A DNA stretch of 64,000 nucleotides from Frondihabitans sp. 762G35 (GCF_002074055.1 NZ_CP014619.1:2947002-3011001); one strand, 5' to 3'; shown: positions 24,598 to 35,871, numbered from the stretch's first letter. Notes: generated by a model not told the origin, from the sequence alone. Numbers and translations are program-made.

Positions 24598-26820
24598 ATG
24601 CGCTCCCCTCGTAAGACCCCGGCCGTCCTCGGCTTCCTCGCACTCAGCGTCGTGTCGGGGCTCCTCGTCGCCGCAGGAGTCACGCCGGTCGTCGCCGCCG
24701 TCGGCCTGGGCAGCCGAGCCGGCCTGCAGGCCCTCGACGAGATGCCGGAATTCCTCGAGGTCGGGAAGCTCTCGCAGCGCAACGTCCTCTACGCCAACCG
24801 AGGCGGCAAGCCCGTCCCGTTCGCGACGCTCTACGACCAGAACCGCGTCTCCCTGGCGAGCGGCAGGATCTCGCCGACCCTGAAAGACGCCGTCGTCGCC
24901 GGGGAGGACCGCCGGTTCTTCGATCACGGCGGCGTCGATGCCACGTCGCTGGTCCGCGCCGGGATCGGCAGCCTCCGCAAGAGCGAGCTCGGAGCCGCAG
25001 GCGGCGCTTCCACTCTCACCATGCAGCTCGTCCGCAACATCCTCGTGGCTCGCGCGGAAGCCCTCGACGACCCGAAGGCGCGCAAGCTGGCGTTCGCCAA
25101 GGCGACCGACCGGGGTCCGGCCCGGAAGATCGCCGAGATGAAGTACGCCCTGGGGCTCGAGAAGCAGTTCTCCAAAGACGAGATCCTGGCGGCCTACCTG
25201 AACATCGCCTACTTCGGCGACCAGGCCTACGGCGTCGAGGCGGCCGCTCAGCACTACTACGGCAAGAGCGCCGAGCGCCTGAGCGCCGCCGAGGCTGCGA
25301 GCCTCATCGCGATCGTCCAGTACCCCGACGAGCGCAATCTGGGTGCACCGTCACGCCACGCGGCCAACACCGCCCGCCGCGACGTCATCCTCGACAGCAT
25401 GCTCTCCGAGAAGAAGATCGACGCCGCGGCCCACCGCGCCGCGAAGGCCAGCCGCGTCGCCGATTACGTGAGACTCACGCCCGCCACCCAGGGCTGCATG
25501 GCCGTGACCGAGCGAGGAGCCCAGCAGTGGTGCGACCTCATCCGCCGTTCCGTCACCTCGCTGCCCGCCCTGGGCAAGACGGCGGAGGAGCGGGCGCGCA
25601 ACTGGCGGATCGGCGGCTACGACATCTACACGACCCTCGACCTCGACCTGACCGCGAACGCGAAGGAGCAGGTGACCCGCTTCGCCCCCAACGACGAGAC
25701 GCGCTACAACCTCGGCGGCGTCGCCGTGTCGGTCGAGGCCAAGACCGGGCGCGTCATCGTGCTGACGCAGAACAAGGACTTCGACGACACCCGCGACGGC
25801 GGCGGCCCCACGACCTCGGCCGTCAACTACGCCGTCGACAAGAGCCTCGGCGAGTCGGGCGGCTTCCAACCGGGGTCGACCTACAAGCCCTTCACCCTCA
25901 TCGACTGGCTGTCGAAGGGGCACCGCCTGACCGAGTGGGTCGACGCGAAGCCCCGGAACTTCAGCCCCATGACGGTGTGCGGCCGTCCCGAGTACACGAA
26001 GTTCACCCCGCAGAACGACAACGGTGGCAATCCCGGCCACGTGACGACACGTCAGGCGACCGCCTCCTCCATCAACACCGCCTTCGTCGCGATGGCGCAG
26101 CAGCTCGATCTCTGCGACATCCGCGACGTCGCTGAGTCCCTGGGCGTGCATCCTGCGGAGGGCGGCGAGCTCGCGGCGTATCCGTCATCGGTGATCGGCG
26201 CCGCCAACACCGTCGCGCCGCTGACGATGGCGTCCGCCTTCGCCGCCATCGGCAACGACGGCGTCTACTGCGCCCCCGTCTTCATCGACTCGGTCACCGA
26301 CTCCGACGGCGTCAAGCTGCCCGGACAGGAGCGGAAGTGCTCGCAGGCGATCGATCCCGCGGTCGCCGCCCTCACCGTCTCGGCCATGCAGGGCGTCTTC
26401 ACCGGCGGTACGGCGACGAGCGCTCGACCGGGCGACGGCGTCCCGGTGTTCGGCAAGACGGGAACGACCGACCGGGCCGAACAGACGTGGCTCGTGGGAG
26501 GCACGACCGAGGTCGTCACGGCCTCCTGGGTCGGCAACATCGACGGCCATCAGAACCAGTACCGCATCTACGGCGCGAACGGCGCCATGAACACCCAGCG
26601 GCTGACGATCTGGAAGAACGTGCAGACGGCGATCAACTCCGTCTACGGCGGGAGCGCCTTCGCGACACCGGTCTACACGGCACCCGAACCCGATCCGGCG
26701 GCGCCGAAGCCGAAACCGGCTCCCGACACCGACGCGGGCGGGGCCGACGCGGGCGGGGCGCCGGCCGGACCGGGTGCCGCCGTGCCGCCGACGACGGGCA
26801 GCGCGCGGGAGGACGACTGA
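24598..26820 (+). CDS. class A penicillin-binding protein
   Basis: A 740-residue bifunctional peptidoglycan synthase from ATG 24598; the frame upstream crosses the hydrolase gene and is rejected. A membrane anchor lies at about residues 8-35. The glycosyltransferase-51 domain has AGEDRRFFDHGGVD (catalytic Glu) and GGASTLTMQLVRN. The transpeptidase domain has the acyl-Ser motif STYKPF, an SxN motif in ASSINTAF and FGKTGTT (KTG). The C-terminal tail is Pro/Ala/Gly-rich. It polymerises glycan strands and cross-links stems outside the membrane. The gene is followed, 43 nt on, by a small membrane-protein gene in the same direction. Confidence 0.93.
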   Translation: MRSPRKTPAVLGFLALSVVSGLLVAAGVTPVVAAVGLGSRAGLQALDEMPEFLEVGKLSQRNVLYANRGGKPVPFATLYDQNRVSLASGRISPTLKDAVVAGEDRRFFDHGGVDATSLVRAGIGSLRKSELGAAGGASTLTMQLVRNILVARAEALDDPKARKLAFAKATDRGPARKIAEMKYALGLEKQFSKDEILAAYLNIAYFGDQAYGVEAAAQHYYGKSAERLSAAEAASLIAIVQYPDERNLGAPSRHAANTARRDVILDSMLSEKKIDAAAHRAAKASRVADYVRLTPATQGCMAVTERGAQQWCDLIRRSVTSLPALGKTAEERARNWRIGGYDIYTTLDLDLTANAKEQVTRFAPNDETRYNLGGVAVSVEAKTGRVIVLTQNKDFDDTRDGGGPTTSAVNYAVDKSLGESGGFQPGSTYKPFTLIDWLSKGHRLTEWVDAKPRNFSPMTVCGRPEYTKFTPQNDNGGNPGHVTTRQATASSINTAFVAMAQQLDLCDIRDVAESLGVHPAEGGELAAYPSSVIGAANTVAPLTMASAFAAIGNDGVYCAPVFIDSVTDSDGVKLPGQERKCSQAIDPAVAALTVSAMQGVFTGGTATSARPGDGVPVFGKTGTTDRAEQTWLVGGTTEVVTASWVGNIDGHQNQYRIYGANGAMNTQRLTIWKNVQTAINSVYGGSAFATPVYTAPEPDPAAPKPKPAPDTDAGGADAGGAPAGPGAAVPPTTGSAREDD

Positions 26821-26863
26821 GCGGGGCCGCGCGCCTCCCCACCCGCATCGGCCCATCAGGAGG

Positions 26864-27532
26864 ATGGACGACACTGGACGTGTGAGCACTCCCCTCGATC
26901 CGCGAAATCAGCAGCCCGCCCCGAGGCCCGATCGTGCGGACGACGACGCTCCCGTGGTCTACGCCCCGGTCGTGCCGCGCAAGCCGCGGCGCGGTGCTGC
27001 CGCGAAAGCCGCGTCCGGCGTGAAGCAGAGTGCGCCCGCGGCTCCTGCGATCCCCCCGCCCCCACGCGGCGCAACGGCCAGCGGCCGAAGCCGCACCGCC
27101 GGTGTCGACGACGACCCGGCGGCGCGCATCCTCGCCGACGACGACGACGCGCGACCCGGCCTGCCCGACGACGCTTACAGGCCTCCCGCCAAGCACGTCC
27201 GGTACCCCGGACGGACCAACCCGAGGCGCGGCGACCTGGTGATGACGGCCCTGTTCACCCTCGCGCTCTACGTCATCGCGGTCGTCTACGTGGTCGACGC
27301 CGTGCAGCGCGACGCGAGCGCCGCACGTGTCCTCGAGGGGGTGCAGCTGTCGAGCATCCTGGCGATCGGGGCGCCCATCGTGCTGGCCGTCTTCTCGACG
27401 GTGTTCTCGGCCCTCTTCATCCTGCGGAGGGTCCCGGCCTTCTGGCTCCCCGTGATCGCGAGCCTCCTGATCGTCGCGCTGTACTCGGTCACGCAGCAGA
27501 TGCTCGACACGGCCGTGATCCACAGCTTCTGA
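26864..27532 (+). CDS. membrane protein with Pro/Ala-rich N-terminus, unknown
   Basis: About 222 residues from ATG 26864; GTG 26882 (VSTPLDPRN) is an equally plausible start because the AGGAGG at 26858-26863 abuts the ATG. The first 120 residues are polar, rich in Pro, Ala, Arg and Asp, and probably disordered. Three membrane helices follow (about VMTALFTLALYVIAVVYVVD, LSSILAIGAPIVLAVFSTVF and FWLPVIASLLIVALYSV). This shape is common among actinobacterial proteins of unknown function near cell-wall genes. Co-transcription with the penicillin-binding protein gene is likely. Confidence 0.7.
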   Translation: MDDTGRVSTPLDPRNQQPAPRPDRADDDAPVVYAPVVPRKPRRGAAAKAASGVKQSAPAAPAIPPPPRGATASGRSRTAGVDDDPAARILADDDDARPGLPDDAYRPPAKHVRYPGRTNPRRGDLVMTALFTLALYVIAVVYVVDAVQRDASAARVLEGVQLSSILAIGAPIVLAVFSTVFSALFILRRVPAFWLPVIASLLIVALYSVTQQMLDTAVIHSF

Positions 27533-27562
27533 GAGCAGGATGCGAACGGAAGCGGTCCGGCG

Positions 27563-27586
27563 TACGCTATTCGGTGACGCGTCACC
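27563..27586 (+). promoter_or_regulatory. promoter with perfect palindromic operator
   Basis: TACGCT (27563-27568) fits a TANNNT minus-10 box, and the perfect 14-bp palindrome GGTGACGCGTCACC (27573-27586) covers the expected transcription start. A repressor bound there would block initiation. The controlled gene is the nitroreductase at 27743, leaving a leader of about 150 nt. Confidence 0.5.
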
Positions 27587-27742
27587 AACAGGGCCGTGTC
27601 ACCAGGGTGCGACACCGTTGCCGATCCCGGCGCTCGCGGCTGGCCGTGTGCGCTCCGAGCCGCTCTCCTCGCTGCCCACCCCGTTCACCCGCTCTGGCGC
27701 GGCGTTTCGACGCCCCGCGCCGACACTCACGAAAAGGCAGTC

Positions 27743-28342
27743 ATGACCACGACGAACCAGCACCCCTCGACCGTCCGGAACGCGGACACCAGCGTTCCCC
27801 TGGTCGACCTCCTCGACGAGCGCTGGAGCCCCCGCTCGTTCGACCCGCAGGCCACCATCTCCGACGAGCAGCTCGCGGCCCTTCTCGAGGCCGCCCGCTG
27901 GGCTCCGTCCGCGTCGAACATGCAGCCTCGGCGCTTCGTCGTCGGCCGACGCGGTACTGCGACGTTCGACACGATCCTCGCGAACCTCATGGGATTCAAC
28001 ACGGCCTGGGCCGGCTCGGCCGCTGCGCTCGTCGTCGCCATCGCCGAGACCGCCACCGAGGAGGGCGAGGCCCGCACCTGGGCGCAGTACGACCTGGGCC
28101 TCGCCGTGTCGGCGCTTACCGTTCAGGCTCACGCCGAGGGCCTCCACACCCACCAGATGGCCGGCATCGAAGTCGACGGCCTGCGCGCCGCGTTCGAGCT
28201 CCCCGAGCGATTCCTGCCCGTGACCGTGACCGCGATCGGTGTCGTGGCCGAGGCTCACCTCCTGCCCGAGCCGCTCGCGGAGCGCGAGACGCTCCCCCGC
28301 ACCCGCCTGCCCCTCGACGAGCTCGTCCTCGCGCGCGACTGA
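27743..28342 (+). CDS. nitroreductase-family flavoprotein
   Basis: A 199-residue protein from ATG 27743 (AAAGGCAG upstream). FMN-binding marks are RWSPRSFDPQATIS and EAARWAPSASNMQPRRF at the N-terminus and a central DLGLAVSALTVQAHAEGLH segment. It belongs to the single-domain nitroreductase family, which reduces nitro compounds, quinones or flavins with NAD(P)H. The native substrate is unknown. The palindrome upstream suggests it is inducible, perhaps by redox-active compounds. Confidence 0.87.
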   Translation: MTTTNQHPSTVRNADTSVPLVDLLDERWSPRSFDPQATISDEQLAALLEAARWAPSASNMQPRRFVVGRRGTATFDTILANLMGFNTAWAGSAAALVVAIAETATEEGEARTWAQYDLGLAVSALTVQAHAEGLHTHQMAGIEVDGLRAAFELPERFLPVTVTAIGVVAEAHLLPEPLAERETLPRTRLPLDELVLARD

Positions 28343-28437
28343 CCCGTCACCGCTCCGATCCGTTCCGCCGTCGACGGCGTCGCTCCTGCCGGGAGCGGCG
28401 CCGTTCGTCGTTCGCGGGACCCATCGATCGAGGAACG

Positions 28438-29058
28438 TCAGCCCCGCGCGGCCGCCACGAACCGCCGGATTGCGTCGACGTCTTTGACACCGCGCGACGA
28501 CTCCACTCCGCTCGACACATCGACCCCCGCCGGCCGCAGCATCGCGACCAGCCGGGCCACGTTGTCGGGTCGCAGGCCGCCGGCCAGAACCCAGGGCCCG
28601 CGCGGTGGGGTCTCGAGCAGACCTGCGGAGTCGAACGTGGCTCCTGCCCCCGGATCGGGCGCGTCGAGCAGCAGGCGATGCGCACCGAACTCGTCGTGCT
28701 CGGCGTCGCTCTCACCGAGCCACCGCTCCGCCGTCGTCGCCCGGATCACTCCGAAGCCGGCCGCGCGGGCGCGCTCGAAGTCCGCAGGATGCTCGTGCCC
28801 GTGGAACTGGACGGTCGAGACCCCCGCGGCCGACGCCGTCCGCAGCACGACATCGACGGGCTGGTCGCGGAAGACCCCCACCGCCCCCACCCCGGCCGGC
28901 ACCCGCTCGACGAGGGATCGTGCCACCTCCGGCGTGACCTCGCGGGGGCTTCCGGAGGCGAAGACGAAGCCGACAGCATCGGCACCGGCATCGACCGCAG
29001 CGTCGACGGATGCAGGCGTCGAGAGGCCGCAGATCTTGATCCAGAGTGGAGAAGGCAC
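28438..29058 (-). CDS. trpF: phosphoribosylanthranilate isomerase
   Basis: A 206-residue TIM-barrel enzyme of tryptophan synthesis. It starts MPSPLWIKICGLST, with the catalytic Cys in KICG. FVFASGSPREV, VQFHGHE and the phosphate-binding WVLAGGLRPDNVA and VDVSSGVESSRGVKD loops are all conserved. It stands apart from other trp genes in this window. In actinobacteria trpF is often separate or replaced by PriA, so its presence here is notable but not unique. Confidence 0.92.
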   Translation of the reverse strand: MPSPLWIKICGLSTPASVDAAVDAGADAVGFVFASGSPREVTPEVARSLVERVPAGVGAVGVFRDQPVDVVLRTASAAGVSTVQFHGHEHPADFERARAAGFGVIRATTAERWLGESDAEHDEFGAHRLLLDAPDPGAGATFDSAGLLETPPRGPWVLAGGLRPDNVARLVAMLRPAGVDVSSGVESSRGVKDVDAIRRFVAAARG

Positions 29059-29071
29059 GCTCCATCATTCA

Positions 29072-29110
29072 GACATAACGACAGTGTTGTCAATCCCGAC
29101 GAGATATGTC
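29072..29110 (+). promoter_or_regulatory. inverted repeat upstream of first Ig-like gene
   Basis: GACATA (29072-29077) and TATGTC (29105-29110) are perfect inverted arms with a further GACAgtgtTGTC motif between them. The following AT-rich stretch precedes the secreted-protein start at 29159. The arms resemble the palindrome at 15847-15859 in the polysaccharide locus. Confidence 0.4.
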
Positions 29111-29158
29111 ACATTGTTCGGACCGGCCGACGGAACCGTCGGTCGAGGAAGGAACCCT

Positions 29159-30409
29159 GTGAAGAAGAAGACTCTCGTGACCGCGGGTGCGCTGGCCCTG
29201 CTCGCGGCCCTGCCGGCGGCCGCGCTGCCATCCCGAGTCGCTGCGGATGCCGACCCCTTGTCCGCCTCCGTCTCCGCCGCCGATGCCGGCGACGCGGCCC
29301 GGGAGAACGTCCGCATCAGCGGGCACCTCGTCCTCGCCACGTCCTCGGCGACCACGTGGGTCGCCGTCCCGCTGCCGCTCGCCGACGGAACCGTCGCGCC
29401 GTCCTCGTGGCCCACGAAGGACGAGGCCGACGCCCGCGCGGCGACCTGGGCGGTGCCCGCCCCCGGCTCCACCGGCCCCGTCTCCCGGAGCATCTACTGC
29501 CTCAACGCCGGGCTTCCGGGAACGCGGGTCTTCGCCTCCTCCTGCACCGGCGCCCCGGAGCAACAGTTCCGGCTGGCCGAGGTGAGCACGGGCTGGGGCC
29601 TCCGTTCGCAGGCGTCCGACTCGTCGTTCGTCGCCTACGACGCCGCGACACGGACCCTCGTCACCCGCGGAGCCGAGTCCGCCGGCGGCGTGCAGCTCGA
29701 CCTCCTCAAGCTCGCCGGCGAGAAATCCCTCAGCGTCGAGAACGTGACGCCCGGCGCCGTCGGCGAGGCGACCGTCTCGGGCCTCGCCACTCGAGGCGCC
29801 TCCGTGACGGTCGACGGGAGGGCGGGCATCGAGGAGGCGGATGCGGACGGACGCTGGACCACGACCCTCCGCGACCTCCCGCGCGCCGGCGAGACCATCA
29901 CTGTGCGACAGACGATCGACGGCCTCGACAGGGGCTCGGTCGAGGCCGTGATCCCACCGTGGCCCGGACCGGACGCTCCGATGGCCACAGTCGTCTTCGA
30001 CGACGACGTGCACCGGAACGCGCTGATCCAGGGCACGGCGGAGGACGGCGCCACCATCGTCATCCGTTCGGGCGACGAGGTCGTCGCCGAGACGCAGGCC
30101 ACCGCAGGAGCCTGGTCGACCGAACTCCCGCCCCTCGGAGTCGGCGAGCACCCCGTGCTCGTGACGCAGGAGATCGACGGACTCGTCTCTCCCGCCACGA
30201 CCGTCCCGATCGACTTCGGTGACGCCGTGAGCATCACGTCACCCGACGACGGGAGCGATGTCCCGAGCGACGGCCGTGTCGACGTCACCGGCCGGGGTGA
30301 CCCCGGCTCGATCATCGAGCTGCGCGATAACGGAGAGGTGGTCGCGACGACGACCGTCGGCCCGGACGGCACCTGGTCGGTCCCCGCTGTCGAACTCGAA
30401 GGGCGCTGA
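29159..30409 (+). CDS. secreted protein with lectin-like head and Ig-like repeats (short paralogue)
   Basis: A 416-residue protein from GTG 29159, with GAGGAAGG about 10 bp upstream. The signal peptide is KKKTLVTAGALALLAALPAA with an AxA-type site. A head domain (about residues 35-190) contains SIYCLNAGLPG and a second Cys about 16 residues on, resembling the head of the paralogues at 32776 and 36191. Two to three Ig-like repeats follow, with NG-W turns such as DADGRWTTTLRDL and PDGTWSVPAVEL. The protein stops at VELEGR, exactly where the paralogues continue into [12 protein letters not shown], so it lacks their conserved C-terminal half. It is probably released or wall-associated; no LPxTG motif is seen. 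Confidence 0.7.
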   Translation: MKKKTLVTAGALALLAALPAAALPSRVAADADPLSASVSAADAGDAARENVRISGHLVLATSSATTWVAVPLPLADGTVAPSSWPTKDEADARAATWAVPAPGSTGPVSRSIYCLNAGLPGTRVFASSCTGAPEQQFRLAEVSTGWGLRSQASDSSFVAYDAATRTLVTRGAESAGGVQLDLLKLAGEKSLSVENVTPGAVGEATVSGLATRGASVTVDGRAGIEEADADGRWTTTLRDLPRAGETITVRQTIDGLDRGSVEAVIPPWPGPDAPMATVVFDDDVHRNALIQGTAEDGATIVIRSGDEVVAETQATAGAWSTELPPLGVGEHPVLVTQEIDGLVSPATTVPIDFGDAVSITSPDDGSDVPSDGRVDVTGRGDPGSIIELRDNGEVVATTTVGPDGTWSVPAVELEGR

Positions 30410-30414
30410 GCCGG

Positions 30415-30433
30415 CTCAGGGCGCTGGCGCCCC

Positions 30434-30437
<4 letters not shown>
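30415..30437. terminator. hairpin between convergent genes
   Basis: CTCAGGGCGC (30415-30424) pairs with GCGCCCCTCAG (30427-30437), with one bulged base and a very short loop. It lies between the convergent Ig-like gene and clpB, overlapping the clpB stop codon. No T-run follows on either strand, so strength is uncertain. Confidence 0.45.
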
Positions 30438-32599
<2,162 letters not shown>

Positions 32600-32620
32600 G
32601 AGCCGGTCCTTTCGAAAAAA

Positions 32621-32641
32621 CTTGAGTGGATCAGGCTCAAG
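32621..32641 (-). promoter_or_regulatory. HAIR element, HspR operator of clpB
   Basis: CTTGAG (32621-32626) and CTCAAG (32636-32641) form the HspR-associated inverted repeat. On the minus strand it directly follows a TAAACT minus-10 box (32640-32645 region) and precedes clpB by 21 bp, so bound HspR would block transcription. The same TAAACTTGAGCCTG junction occurs before dnaK. Confidence 0.85.
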
Positions 32642-32712
32642 TTTACGCCGAGGTCTCAAGAAGCGCCAGATGCGGGGCAGCAGCCAACTCTTGCTCATTT
32701 CGAATGTAGTCT

Positions 32713-32730
32713 GTAGTATTTCAGTATCAA
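32713..32730 (+). promoter_or_regulatory. AT-rich promoter element of Ig-like gene
   Basis: GTAGTATTTCAGTATCAA lies 45 bp before the start at 32776. The 12-mer GTAGTATTTCAG recurs exactly, in the same orientation to its gene, before the paralogue at 37846. It is also related to elements in the polysaccharide locus. Confidence 0.5.
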
Positions 32731-32775
32731 TGTGTTGCCCGCACCCGTCGGGCCCGTACAGGAAGAACCCACCAC

Positions 32776-34701
32776 ATGTCCAAGAAACGTTCCCTGAGCG
32801 CGCTCGGCGCGACTCTCCTCGCCGGCGTCACGCTGGCCACCATGGTCGCCCCGGCTGCCAACGCAGCTCCCGCGTCAACTCCCGCCGCATCGACGAGCGC
32901 GGCGCAACTCATCAAGCTGTACTCGAAAGTCGGCGATTTTCAGTGGGCGACCGGAACCCAGCAGCCGATTGGTGGAGCGAACAACCTCGAACTCACCACC
33001 GTCACTCTTCAGGCCGATGCAGAGAAGCGCGCAGCTCTTTTGGAGGTCGTTCCCCGCGAGGGAAACTTCTTCAACCTGAAGGTCGTGAAGGGTAGCCAGG
33101 AAGAATGTCTCGCCGCATACAGCCCTCCTGCCGCGGTGACCTACCTCGGCCAAGACAAATGCGACAAGACTTCAGCCCTCTGGTCGCAGCCCAGCAGCGG
33201 AGTCTTTCGCTCGGCCGACGGCTGGTATCTGACGAATCAGAGTGTCGTCTACGGCTCCAGTACTCGATTCAACATGTCGAAGGACTCTGCGGATGCCGCT
33301 GAGTTTATCGACGCCAATGTTGGAGAGTCTCTGTCCGCGACCGGATCGTTTGACGGGGACAACGCCCAGCGGGCGACGATCAAGGGGACGGGCGCCGCGA
33401 ATGCGCCCATCACGATCAAGAACACCGCCGGTGAGGTCGTCGCGTCCGGCACCGCCGACGACAACGGCGCCTTCTCGATCCCCATCACGGCTCCGAACAA
33501 GGGCGGCGTCTATGCGCTGAACGTGACGCAGACCGTCGACGGCACCGAGTCTGCTGCCGTCAAGGTCGACCTCGACTACGGCAAGGCAGTCGCCATCTCC
33601 ACCCCCGCGAACAACGCCGACCACACCGCCGGCGAGGTCGCCATGACCGGCACCGGCACCCCCGGCGGCACGATCACCGTGTTCGACAACGCCGGCAGCA
33701 CGCCTATCGGTAACGCGACCGTCAACGCTTCCGGTGCCTGGGCTCTGAACACGTCCGCGCTGAACGCCGCCGAGCACAAGCTGGAGGTGAAGCAGCTGTC
33801 CAAGGGCAACAACACCACCACGTCGACGATCACCCTGAACCCCGGCGGCACCGTCACCCCGCCCGCACCCGGCATCGGATTCGAGGTCACCACCCCGAAG
33901 AACGACTCGACCATCGAAACCTCCGACAAGCAGGTCACCTTCACCGGCCGCGGCAACCCCGGCAGCAAGGTGACCATCATGAACGGCGCCCGCACCATCG
34001 GAAGCGTCGCCAGCGTCCCCGCCTCCGGAAACTGGTCGTTCACCGCGACGATGAACTACGCCGACTACAACCTCACCGCCTACAACAAGAAGGTCCCCAC
34101 CGGCGCCGTCACCAGCCAGCAGCCGCTCCACATCACCGTCATCGACGCCACGGCCGCTCGCCCGTTCGTGATCTCCACCCCCGCCAACAACTCCACCGTG
34201 GAAACGACCGACAAGTCGGTCCGCTTCTCCGGCACCGGCAACGCGGGCGGCAAGGTCACCATCATGAACAGCTCCCGCAACATCGGCACGGCTGACGTCG
34301 ACCAGAACGGCCAGTGGTCGTTCACCGCGACGATGAACTACGCCGACTACGATCTCACCGCCTACTACAAGAAGGTCCCCGCCGGCGCCGTCACCAGCCA
34401 GCAGGCACTCAAGATCACGGTCACCCCCGGCCAGCTCGGCTTCGCCATCGGCAGCCCTGCTACAGGCACCACGGTCGACAAGGGCAACATCAGCTTCACC
34501 GGTACCGGGAAGGCGGGTAGCACCGTCACCATCTTCCTTAATAGCTCCAAGCGCGGCTCCGCGATCACGGCTGCCGACGGAACCTGGACCGTGCCCGTGA
34601 CCGTGAACACTCCCGGCCAGTACGACTTCACCGTCTACTACAAGGCCAACCCCACCGACGCCTCAGCACCCAGCGTCGAGCACTCCCTCACGGTCCGCTA
34701 A
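32776..34701 (+). CDS. secreted multi-domain Ig-like surface protein (long paralogue)
   Basis: A 641-residue protein from ATG 32776. The signal peptide ends in [10 protein letters not shown]. The head domain (about 35-195) has [10 protein letters not shown], a second Cys in [12 protein letters not shown] and GWYLTNQ, a lectin- or ricin-like pattern by eye only. Five Ig-like repeats fill the rest, each with a G-x-G-N/T-P/A-G-x-K/T-V-T-I strand and an NG-x-W-S/T turn. The unit with [11 protein letters not shown] appears twice in direct orientation. Residues about 332-455 are almost identical to the facing paralogue at 36191. No LPxTG or membrane anchor is visible, so attachment to the wall would be non-covalent. 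Likely role: adhesin or matrix protein. Confidence 0.75.
   Translation: MSKKRSLSALGATLLAGVTLATMVAPAANAAPASTPAASTSAAQLIKLYSKVGDFQWATGTQQPIGGANNLELTTVTLQADAEKRAALLEVVPREGNFFNLKVVKGSQEECLAAYSPPAAVTYLGQDKCDKTSALWSQPSSGVFRSADGWYLTNQSVVYGSSTRFNMSKDSADAAEFIDANVGESLSATGSFDGDNAQRATIKGTGAANAPITIKNTAGEVVASGTADDNGAFSIPITAPNKGGVYALNVTQTVDGTESAAVKVDLDYGKAVAISTPANNADHTAGEVAMTGTGTPGGTITVFDNAGSTPIGNATVNASGAWALNTSALNAAEHKLEVKQLSKGNNTTTSTITLNPGGTVTPPAPGIGFEVTTPKNDSTIETSDKQVTFTGRGNPGSKVTIMNGARTIGSVASVPASGNWSFTATMNYADYNLTAYNKKVPTGAVTSQQPLHITVIDATAARPFVISTPANNSTVETTDKSVRFSGTGNAGGKVTIMNSSRNIGTADVDQNGQWSFTATMNYADYDLTAYYKKVPAGAVTSQQALKITVTPGQLGFAIGSPATGTTVDKGNISFTGTGKAGSTVTIFLNSSKRGSAITAADGTWTVPVTVNTPGQYDFTVYYKANPTDASAPSVEHSLTVR
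33770..34140 (+). repeat. 371-bp inverted repeat, left copy
   Basis: This segment inside the long Ig-like gene matches 36470-36840 on the opposite strand with only six mismatches that I can find in 371 bp, including a 206-bp run of perfect identity (33892-34097). The arms are 2.3 kb apart. Both arms are in the same reading frame of their genes. Confidence 0.92.
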
Positions 34702-34734
34702 CCCGGGCACCACGGCGACACCAGCACCACAACC

Positions 34735-34762
34735 GGTGGCGGGGAGTCACACCCCCGCCACC
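34735..34762 (+). terminator. hairpin terminator after long Ig-like gene
   Basis: GGTGGCGGGG (34735-34744) pairs perfectly with CCCCGCCACC (34753-34762). The sequence leading into it (ACACCAGCACCAC) and the stem are shared with the terminator of the paralogue at 36132-36157, so the duplication includes the 3-prime flank. Confidence 0.7.
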
Positions 34763-34791
34763 CCCTCACTTCAACCCACCCGGAGAACACC

Positions 34792-35241
34792 GTGCACAAG
34801 ACCCCGATCCTGACCATCGCCCTCGGCGCATCTCTCATAGCAGCCCTGGCCGGATGCACCACCGCAGCGACCACGTCGAACCCGACGTCCCCCGCTAGCA
34901 CCTCGACTCAGAGCCCGACCGCCGGCCCCACGATCACGAGCACGCCTGATGCCGACTACAAGGCACCATCCGGCATGTGCGAGAACGGGGAGGCGACCAT
35001 CATTCAGGATGTCTCGGACATCGCACTCCCCGAAGGCTGCGACATCGTCAACGTCCTCACGAACGGCAGCACCGTCGACCTGGGCCCCGTGAAGCAGCTC
35101 AACATCGAGGGCGAGAACAACACCATCACCGTCGAGAAGGTCGAGCACATCGGGATCTTCGGAACCGGCAACGACATCACCCACGGTGGTGAAGCAGCCG
35201 TCGACGACCAGGGCAGCAGCAATAAGACGACTCAGAAGTAA
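34792..35241 (+). CDS. DUF3060-like lipoprotein
   Basis: A 149-residue protein from GTG 34792. The signal peptide has the lipobox LAGC (Cys21), so it should be lipid-anchored outside the membrane. A Thr/Ser/Pro linker follows. The C-terminal half has short alternating beta turns (VDLGPVKQLNIEGENNTIT, VEHIGIFGTGNDITHGG) typical of DUF3060 beta-solenoid-like proteins. The role is unknown. It lies between the two facing Ig-like genes, so it sits within the segment that would invert if the 371-bp arms recombined. Confidence 0.78.
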   Translation: MHKTPILTIALGASLIAALAGCTTAATTSNPTSPASTSTQSPTAGPTITSTPDADYKAPSGMCENGEATIIQDVSDIALPEGCDIVNVLTNGSTVDLGPVKQLNIEGENNTITVEKVEHIGIFGTGNDITHGGEAAVDDQGSSNKTTQK

Positions 35242-35257
35242 CGATCGCAGATACAGG

Positions 35258-35286
35258 AAGGGCGCCTCCACCAGGAGGCGCCCTTT
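35258..35286. terminator. strong intrinsic terminator
   Basis: AAGGGCGCCTCC (35258-35269), loop ACCA, then GGAGGCGCCCTTT (35274-35286) forms a 12-bp stem with a short T-run within the right arm. It ends the lipoprotein transcript. Confidence 0.85.
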
Positions 35287-35330
35287 CGTCGGCCTGGGCA
35301 TCCTGCGGTCGCGAGAGCAATACTGGACCG

Positions 35331-35762
35331 ATGATCGACGTCGCTCTCGCCCGCTCCCTCGCCGAAGCCGGACTCCGCTGGCACCCCGCCACAGGAGACC
35401 GGTTCCTCATCGACACTGACGCCTTCGACGCGGAGGTCTTCACGATCAGCGAAATGACGATCGAGGCTCACACCTATCCGACCGGCACCGAACTCGGGTT
35501 CAACGGGACGACCGAGTGGGCCCTCGACTCCGTCTCGACCGACGACTCCCTCTGGCTCCCCCGCGAGGATCAGATGCGCGAGCTCCTCGGCCCCATCTTC
35601 CACGCCCTGATCCGCGGCGAGAGCGGCGACTACGAGGTGACGGTCACGATCGACGACGAGATCCAGACGTTCGCTTCACCGGATGCGGAAAACGCCTACG
35701 GCAATGCGCTCCTGGCCTACATCGATGCCTCGCTCCGGATCGAGAACGTGGAGCGGAGCTGA
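35331..35762 (+). CDS. conserved hypothetical protein
   Basis: A 143-residue soluble acidic protein. It begins MIDVALARSLAEAGLRWHP and contains GDRFLIDTDAFDAEVFTIS, GFNGTTEWALDSV and SLWLPREDQMRELL. I recall similar small proteins in Microbacteriaceae, sometimes labelled as pilus-assembly related, but nothing in the sequence supports that label. No membrane segment or signal peptide. It starts 45 bp after the terminator. Role unknown. Confidence 0.65.
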   Translation: MIDVALARSLAEAGLRWHPATGDRFLIDTDAFDAEVFTISEMTIEAHTYPTGTELGFNGTTEWALDSVSTDDSLWLPREDQMRELLGPIFHALIRGESGDYEVTVTIDDEIQTFASPDAENAYGNALLAYIDASLRIENVERS

Positions 35763-35871
35763 CAGCAGGACGAACCGTCCTCTTGCGCGGCGACCTGACC
35801 GGGGGCACACTGACTCCACCTCGACGAAGAGGCCGAGGCACGTGAAGACGAAACGCTATCGGGAGGCGTCC

